A DNA stretch of 56,615 nt from JBGLNL01 sp046484125. GTDB taxonomy: Bacteria > Chloroflexota > Dehalococcoidia > SZUA-161 > SpSt-899. Numbering within the stretch: the stretch's first letter is position 1; every line of letters starts with the position of its first letter. Positions 51,694 through 56,615 of the stretch are shown in pieces. The notes beneath the pieces were generated by a model. That model saw only the letters and a list, made by a program, of their open reading frames with translations, was not told where the DNA came from and did no database searches. The stretch lies in assembly GCA_046484125.1 (NCBI GenBank), contig JAWOBX010000135.1, positions 1 to 56,615 of the forward strand, in the 5' to 3' direction. Position numbers and translations under genes: made by a program.

Positions 51694-51992
51694 ATTTCTG
51701 CCCGTGGAGATGGAAAAACATTGACGCGGTTATAGTAATCCATGATTACCCTCGTGCCTCTCAGTTCCGGGAATCTTATGGCCGATAGCACCCCTGTCCG
51801 CCAGGGAGGACCGGAGTCACCAAAGACAACAGGGGGGGTTCCTTGAGGCAGTTATCAGGCGTAATAGTCGGTGTTTCAGGGTTGGGCAGTATACCATCAA
51901 CCATAAAATGACGCTAGAAGAATTGCCTGTTTCAACAACGCCACCGTGATTGCCGGCTTTTTTATAATATAGAGCTTGCCTTTCAATTATTG

Positions 51993-52076
51993 GTCCCCCT
52001 CCGTACCCCAAAGCTATAAAAGTTCCCCCATGATTGGGGAACTTAAGGGGATCGATCAGAGGTTCCTTTGATAATT
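51993..52076 (-). repeat. Dispersed palindromic repeat, copy C
   Basis: Read on the minus strand it begins AAAGGAACCTCTGATCGATC and continues CCCTTAAGTTCCCCAATC, matching the left half of the copy near 22161. Its internal hairpin AAGTTCCCC/GGGGAACTT is 9 bp. The right end is not recognisable, so this copy may be truncated. Confidence 0.6.
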
Positions 52077-52285
52077 ACCAGCCGCCCCGGCTCCGAATTA
52101 CGAATTCAAGAACAATAGAAGATAAAATGTACCGGTTATTCAGAGGTAAAAATCGTTCCTTTCGGATTACACCCGAAAACAGCGTTTCAAATACAAAGGA
52201 ATTCACCCTGCGGGTGTTTTGTGAAATTGGGAACAATCCGGTTTCCCCTTACCGGGGAAAACCCTCCCTTAACGAGGACGGTTCT

Positions 52286-52323
52286 ACAGGCCACTTGATG
52301 GCACCCGCCATCAGGTGGCCTGT
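52286..52323. repeat. 17-bp near-perfect inverted repeat
   Basis: ACAGGCCACTTGATGGC and GCCATCAGGTGGCCTGT pair with a single G-T wobble around a 4-base loop. It lies about 150 bp before the moeB-like gene and is followed by ATTATTAAA. A small RNA, a terminator or a mobile element relic are possible. Confidence 0.5.
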
Positions 52324-52476
52324 ATTATTAAACCGGGAGGGGAAAACAGCGATGCTGATATGCATCCGAATCAAGCGCTGTTTTAGGGTTACAGTGAGCG
52401 GTTGCTTTTTAAGTAATACCTTTCTATCATGTAAGGTACCGCTAATCAATACTGTTCTATAAGTGAGGTTTTGAAA

Positions 52477-53202
52477 TTGCTCACCGAAAGTGAGATGCAA
52501 AGGTACCGAAGACAGATTACCTTGCCCGATTGGGGTGAGTCCGGCCAGGAAAGAATTAAACAGGCAAAAGTGGTTGTTGCCGGTGCGGGGGGACTGGGGT
52601 GCTCTGTTTTGACATATCTGGCGGTTGCCGGTGTCGGGAGAATCAGAATTATAGATGGGGATAAAGTGGAACTTGGCAATCTCAACAGGCAGGTTCTGTA
52701 CTCTGAGGAGGATATCGGGGGTGCCAAGGTCAACATAGCCGGAGACAGGTTAAAGTGGCTTAACCCCGATGTCGAGATTGAGGCATTAGAAAAGGTGGTA
52801 GACGAAGAGAACGTATTCGAGCTTATGGGAGACTGGCCGATTGTCGATGCCATGGATAACCTGGAGGCCAGACTCCTTCTCAATAAAGCCGCACTGCATG
52901 CTGGCACTCCCATTTTTCACGGGGCGATACATGGATTTGAAGGGAGGGCCACGACCGTAATTCCCGGTCAGACTCCGTGTCTGGCCTGCCTGTATCAGGG
53001 TTCACTGGCAGGAGAGCTGCCGGTGTTGGGTGCCATCCCGGGAATAATCGGCTGCGTTCAGGCGACCGAGGTAATAAAGTACGTATTGAATATAGGGGAT
53101 TTGCTTCTGGGCAGATTATTCACTTATGATAGCCTTAAACAGAAATCCGGAGAGATCCGCCTGAAGAGAGACCCGGGATGTAAGGAGTGCGGATGGGTGT
53201 AA
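52477..53202 (+). CDS. MoeB/ThiF-family adenylyltransferase
   Basis: Activates the C-terminal glycine of a MoaD/ThiS-like carrier by adenylation. The 241-residue protein has MQRYRRQITLPDWGESGQERIKQAKVVVAGAGGLGC with the ATP loop, DGDKVELGNLNRQVLY with the catalytic Asp and Arg, VDAMDNLEARLLLN, and two zinc CxxC pairs (CLAC and CKEC). TTG at 52477 is preferred as start because GAGG lies 9 bases before it; TTG at 52471 is also in frame. The next gene encodes its likely carrier. Confidence 0.91.
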   Translation: MLTESEMQRYRRQITLPDWGESGQERIKQAKVVVAGAGGLGCSVLTYLAVAGVGRIRIIDGDKVELGNLNRQVLYSEEDIGGAKVNIAGDRLKWLNPDVEIEALEKVVDEENVFELMGDWPIVDAMDNLEARLLLNKAALHAGTPIFHGAIHGFEGRATTVIPGQTPCLACLYQGSLAGELPVLGAIPGIIGCVQATEVIKYVLNIGDLLLGRLFTYDSLKQKSGEIRLKRDPGCKECGWV

Positions 53203-53465
53203 CAGTTACACTATCCGATCTTCTAAAGAGTGCTACCGGCCAGCGGGAGCCGATTGATGTTCCCTCTGGCACCCCGGTGGATTGTCTCAGGGAGGTGGTT
53301 AACCGGGTTCCGGCTTTGGGCAAGTGGATATATAATGATGAGGATGAACTCAAACCGCATGTATGGCTTGTTGTCAACGACGAGAGAATATATGAGGAAG
53401 AATACGATGAACATTTGAAAGCAGGTGACCGGTTACATATAATTATTGCCGTTCTGGGTGGATGA
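53193..53465 (+). CDS. MoaD/ThiS-like sulfur carrier
   Basis: A 90-residue ubiquitin-fold protein ending in LGG, the double glycine that is adenylated and thiocarboxylated before giving sulfur to molybdopterin or tungstopterin. The body has VTLSDLLKSATGQREPIDVPSGTPVDCLREVV and HLKAGDRLHIIIAVLGG. ATG at 53193 with AAGGAG (53182-53187) is chosen over GTG at 53187. It overlaps the MoeB/ThiF gene by 10 bp. The AOR-linked context suggests pterin cofactor synthesis rather than thiamine. Confidence 0.9.
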   Translation: MGVTVTLSDLLKSATGQREPIDVPSGTPVDCLREVVNRVPALGKWIYNDEDELKPHVWLVVNDERIYEEEYDEHLKAGDRLHIIIAVLGG

Positions 53466-53550
53466 TTCACGGGGTTGCTCAAAGGTCGCTTAAATCAGAG
53501 AGCGATTTATAAAAGATGGTGTCACTAACCAAATAACAGGAGGCCCGCAA

Positions 53551-55881
53551 ATGAGATGGAATGCCCTTCGCCACGTTTGTTTCATTGCCCTCGCTTTTCT
53601 GCTGGCTGTCTCGTTGATCGTGCCCGCGACGTCGGTGGCTCTGGCCGATGGCCTCGCCAGTTCCCCATGGCCGATGTTCCGTCATGACCCGCTTCATACT
53701 GGCCAGAGCCCGTTTACGGGCCCGCAGGTTCCAGAGATGGTTTGGCGATACGGTACCGGTGACTGGGTATATTCCTCACCAGCCATCGATACGGATGGAA
53801 CCGTCTATTTCGGCTCCCACGATAACTATTTCTATGCTGTCAGACACGATGGCTCGCTTAAATGGCGCTTCAAGATGAGCGGGAAGGTCTACTCCTCCCC
53901 GGCGATCTCCTCCGATGGAACGGTTTACGTCGGCTGCAATGACCAGTGGCTTTATGCCATAAATTCCGATGGGAGCCTGGACTGGAAGTTTGCCACAGGG
54001 GGCCGGATAAGGTCTTGCCCTGTTATCGGACAGAATGGTTATATTTATTTTGGTTCTGCTGACAGCCATTTCTACGCTCTGGATTCGGGAGGGAATCTGA
54101 AATGGAGTTATGATGTAGCAGGCAACGTATTCTCATCTCCTGCGATAGCTGAAGATGGCACCATATACGTGGGGTGTGACAGGCAGTATCTCTATGCCTT
54201 CTATCCAAATGGATCACTGAAGTGGCGCTATTCCACGCTCCAGGGTATGAACTCGTCCCCGGCGATCAGCCCCGAGGGTACCATCTATATTGGCACCGGT
54301 TGGGGCGATCTCCATGCCGTCAATCCCAACGGCACGCTTAAATGGAAGTACCAGACCAAGGGTTCCATCACCTCCTCACCGGCTATAGGAAGCGACGGAA
54401 CGGTCTATTTCGGCTCAACGGATAACCAGTTCTACGCGCTCAATCCGGATGGGACCCTGAAGTGGGAATATCCCACGGGCGGACAGATATACTCCTCACC
54501 GGCTATAGGAAGCGATGGCACCATATATGCCGGTTCTCTGGATGAATACCTTTATGCGTTCAATCCTGATGGCTCGCGTAAATGGCGATATAAGGCGGGT
54601 GGGATATACTCATCTCCAGTTATAGGAATGGATGGTTTGATCTTTTTCGGCTCAACGGATCATCATCTGTATGCTCTGGGCGAGGGATATGAGCCGGTGC
54701 CGCCCGTCCCCCGTTTTACCATCTCACCTGAAAATCCTCAGGCCGGGATGGAGATTACATTTGACGCGTCTGAGTCGAGAGATCCGGATGGCGTCATCCA
54801 GAGCTATGAATGGGATTTTGGTGATGGTGAGACAGGTTCCGGGGAAGTGGTTACCCATGTTTATGATAGCTCAGGGGGTTACAATGTAACACTGACGGTT
54901 ACTGATGATGATGGCTATTCCGAGAGTCAGACCCTGGCGCTTACCGTGAGCCAGACTATACACCCGATTGCCTCATTTGAGTACTGGCCCGGTGATCCGG
55001 TGAGCGGTCAGAAAGTCGCCTTTGACGCCTCTTCTTCCGAGGACCCCGATGGCACCATCGAGGCGTATGAGTGGGATTTTGGCGATGGTGAGACGGACTC
55101 GGGGCCGGTAGTTACCCATACTTATTCATCGGCTGATATATATGTGGCGAAATTAAAGGTTACTGATAATGACGGTTTCTCAAACACCAAATCTACATCC
55201 ATAGTTGTCGGCCAGTCCGAACTGCCTGTCGCCTCCTTCGACTTTTCGCCTTCGGAACCCAGAGTGGGAATGGAAGTGACTTTCGATGCCTCTTCGGCAG
55301 CGGACCCGAATGGAAAGATCAAGAAGTTTGAATGGGATTTTGGAGATGGTACGACGGGTACAGGGGAGGTTGTCAAACATGTCTATGATACGCCGGGTGG
55401 TTATGGTGTGAACCTGATAGCTACGGATGACGATGGTAATACCGACAGCGCCAAAGATACTTTGACCGTGGGCGAGCTTATCTCGCCCATTGCTGTGGTA
55501 GAGTTCTGGCCACTGAAGCCCACAGTAAACCAGAGAATCGCCTTCGACGCCTCCGGGTCGGAGGCCTCGAATCGAGAGATAGTATCCTATGAGTGGGATT
55601 TCGGAGACGGCAACACAGGTGAGGGGGAACTGGTAACTCACACGTATGAGGAAGCCGGTGAGTACCAGGCAATCCTTACGGTTACCGATGATACAGGGCA
55701 GAAAGCCACCAGAGTGCTGGATTTAACAGTCGCGGCTGTTGCCGCTGACACAGATGACTCCGGCATTCCTGCGTGGGTCTGGGTGATCGTAGCATTGGTT
55801 GCGCTTGCGGTTGGAGCCGGCCTTTACTATTTCTACTTGCGTAACAGAGGAGCCACTATACAGCGACAGGAGCCTGAATAG
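53551..55881 (+). CDS. Surface-anchored PQQ-like beta-propeller protein with four PKD domains
   Basis: 776 residues. A signal peptide (about 1-33, ending ALA) is followed by MFRHDPLHTGQSP and eight propeller blades (about 45-390), each with a SSPAI..DGTVYFGS..NYFYALNPDGSLKWR pattern. These lack dehydrogenase residues, so a binding role is likely. Four PKD domains follow (about 391-735), each with YEWDFGDG and a THTY-type strand. A single helix WVWVIVALVALAVGAGLYYF and a basic tail anchor it in the membrane, so the domains face outward. GGAGG precedes the ATG. It may bind sugars, surfaces or partner proteins; no specific function is known. Confidence 0.88.
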   Translation: MRWNALRHVCFIALAFLLAVSLIVPATSVALADGLASSPWPMFRHDPLHTGQSPFTGPQVPEMVWRYGTGDWVYSSPAIDTDGTVYFGSHDNYFYAVRHDGSLKWRFKMSGKVYSSPAISSDGTVYVGCNDQWLYAINSDGSLDWKFATGGRIRSCPVIGQNGYIYFGSADSHFYALDSGGNLKWSYDVAGNVFSSPAIAEDGTIYVGCDRQYLYAFYPNGSLKWRYSTLQGMNSSPAISPEGTIYIGTGWGDLHAVNPNGTLKWKYQTKGSITSSPAIGSDGTVYFGSTDNQFYALNPDGTLKWEYPTGGQIYSSPAIGSDGTIYAGSLDEYLYAFNPDGSRKWRYKAGGIYSSPVIGMDGLIFFGSTDHHLYALGEGYEPVPPVPRFTISPENPQAGMEITFDASESRDPDGVIQSYEWDFGDGETGSGEVVTHVYDSSGGYNVTLTVTDDDGYSESQTLALTVSQTIHPIASFEYWPGDPVSGQKVAFDASSSEDPDGTIEAYEWDFGDGETDSGPVVTHTYSSADIYVAKLKVTDNDGFSNTKSTSIVVGQSELPVASFDFSPSEPRVGMEVTFDASSAADPNGKIKKFEWDFGDGTTGTGEVVKHVYDTPGGYGVNLIATDDDGNTDSAKDTLTVGELISPIAVVEFWPLKPTVNQRIAFDASGSEASNREIVSYEWDFGDGNTGEGELVTHTYEEAGEYQAILTVTDDTGQKATRVLDLTVAAVAADTDDSGIPAWVWVIVALVALAVGAGLYYFYLRNRGATIQRQEPE

Positions 55882-55975
55882 AGAGTCGATAATAAGCTCA
55901 TCTGCCGCCCCCCACTCGTCGATACGAAACTACTGGGGCATGCGTTCAACCCGCTGATATCGGAGCGTTGAGGAG

Positions 55976-55996
55976 CCCGATCTGATTCGGGGTTTT
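55976..55996 (+). terminator. Weak terminator-like hairpin after the PKD protein
   Basis: CCCGA and TCGGG pair around a 6-base loop and are followed by GTTTTC. The stem is short, so the call is tentative. Otherwise the 237 bp from 55882 to 56118 hold no gene. Confidence 0.3.
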
Positions 55997-56118
55997 CTGA
56001 ACAAGTGGTGACTTCGGTGGCGTGAAGGGGCTGTTTCGAGATTCTCTCGGGGGCGGGGGTAATGGAGGGGTGTTTGGAGCCTTCTTTGATCGAAGTTGTC
56101 TGAGACGCCGCGCTGGAA

Positions 56119-56615
56119 ATGGAGACGCTCAAAGATTTCACCGCTATCCTGGTAACCCTTACTATCATCATGGACCCACTCGGGAACCTGCCTTTTCTAA
56201 TGCTCTTCACTGAGCGCAACACCCCGATGGAGAGGGTGAAAGTAGCGGCTATAGCTTCCGCTTTTGCCTGCTTAATCCTCATATTTTTTGGCGTAACCGG
56301 AGATGCCGTATTGCGCTTTTTCGGGATCACTTTACCGGCCTTTCAAATAGCCGGAGGTTTTATTTTCTTCATTTATTCACTGCAGATGCTTCACCTCATC
56401 CCCAGTGGAATCAAGTCAACGGATGAAGAGGAGCAAGAGGGAATTGCCAGGCAGAATGTGGCCCTGGTCCCTCTTGGCATACCTTTGCTTGCCGGCCCGG
56501 GAGCGATAACGGCGGTTCTGGTGTGGCAACAGAGTTCGGAGACGCCTCTGAGTTCCCCTTTGCTGGCTTCGGCTGTAATACTGGCCTGTCTGATAACATT
56601 TATCATCTTCTATCT
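56119..56615 (+). CDS. MarC-family integral membrane protein, N-terminal part
   Basis: The first 165 residues are seen; the gene runs off the window. METLKDFTAILVTLTIIMDPLGNLPFL is a typical MarC start, followed by ACLILIFFGVTGDAVLRFFGITLPAFQIAGGFIFFIYSLQML and VALVPLGIPLLAGPGAITAV. MarC proteins have six membrane helices; despite the name, a link to multiple antibiotic resistance has been withdrawn and their function is unknown. The ribosome binding site is poor; start chosen by family alignment. Confidence 0.9.
   Translation, partial: METLKDFTAILVTLTIIMDPLGNLPFLMLFTERNTPMERVKVAAIASAFACLILIFFGVTGDAVLRFFGITLPAFQIAGGFIFFIYSLQMLHLIPSGIKSTDEEEQEGIARQNVALVPLGIPLLAGPGAITAVLVWQQSSETPLSSPLLASAVILACLITFIIFY

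Larger units (their letters stand above)
51591..52476. other. Long hairpin-rich spacer between aor and the moeB-like gene
   Basis: No credible gene is visible in 886 bp. Open frames here run through strong inverted repeats. From left to right it contains an 18-bp perfect stem (51648-51693), repeat copy C (51993-52076), a CACCC-TGC-GGGTG hairpin followed by TTTT (about 52206-52222), a GTTTCCCC/GGGGAAAAC hairpin (about 52241-52263) and a 17-bp stem (52286-52323). Confidence 0.65.

Noticed and set aside
52034..52462. A 142-codon open frame in the aor-moeB spacer
   Set aside because: It reads through several strong hairpins and a dispersed repeat, and has no recognisable protein features.
1..56615. 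CRISPR arrays, complete insertion sequences, integrases or phage genes
   Set aside because: No regularly spaced direct repeats and no transposase or integrase motifs were found on either strand.

Overview
The window looks like a chromosomal segment of an anaerobic or facultatively anaerobic bacterium, most likely a Chloroflexota of the Dehalococcoidia type. This is inferred from the gene mix: a cofactor-F420-free group 3b-like NiFe hydrogenase, a tungsten/molybdenum aldehyde oxidoreductase with its own MoeB/MoaD pair, arrays of thiolase-fold plus DUF35 genes, DUF1786 and AddAB. No rRNA, tRNA, CRISPR array, prophage or complete insertion sequence was seen. Most genes lie on the minus strand in long, tightly packed operons.

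Layout. 1-63: start of a Trm112-like gene. 441-6055 (plus): a four-gene operon whose first gene fuses a bis-pterin Mo/W oxidoreductase to a cysteine desulfurase and whose second gene is the histidine methyltransferase EgtD. This is the signature of oxygen-independent, metallopterin-dependent ergothioneine synthesis and is the most notable system here. 6140-8771 (minus): ferredoxin:thioredoxin reductase fused to rubredoxin, a glutaredoxin and a two-gene ABC exporter. 8818-15073 (minus): a sugar phosphate operon (rpiB, tal, pgi, gnd, a cyclase-family hydrolase, zwf) that lacks a recognisable 6-phosphogluconolactonase; the hydrolase sits between zwf and gnd. 15317-22134 (minus): CBS protein, the four subunits of an NAD(P)-linked NiFe hydrogenase, its protease, HypC, an EamA transporter and an unknown gene. 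22827-37421 (minus): AddA, AddB, an ADP-ribosylglycohydrolase, a DUF1786 protein, seryl- and lysyl-tRNA synthetases, GreA and DNA polymerase I.

38193-49372 (minus): a 14-gene acyl-CoA degradation operon behind a consensus promoter. It holds two acyl-CoA dehydrogenases, two MaoC hydratase pairs and four thiolase-fold/DUF35 pairs. The four pairs form two copies of a four-gene block. The set resembles actinobacterial steroid side-chain degradation (ChsE, ChsH, Ltp2), so bulky or branched acyl-CoA thioesters are plausible substrates. 49731-53465 (plus): aldehyde ferredoxin oxidoreductase followed, after a long hairpin-rich spacer, by a MoeB/ThiF enzyme and a MoaD-like carrier. 53551-55881: a surface-anchored beta-propeller/PKD protein. 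56119 to the end: start of a MarC-family membrane protein.

Between genes, three related imperfect palindromic elements of about 85-115 bp occur near 22161, 34481 and 51993, suggesting a MITE-like or REP-like family. Functional names rest on recognised motifs and family memory; no database search was run.
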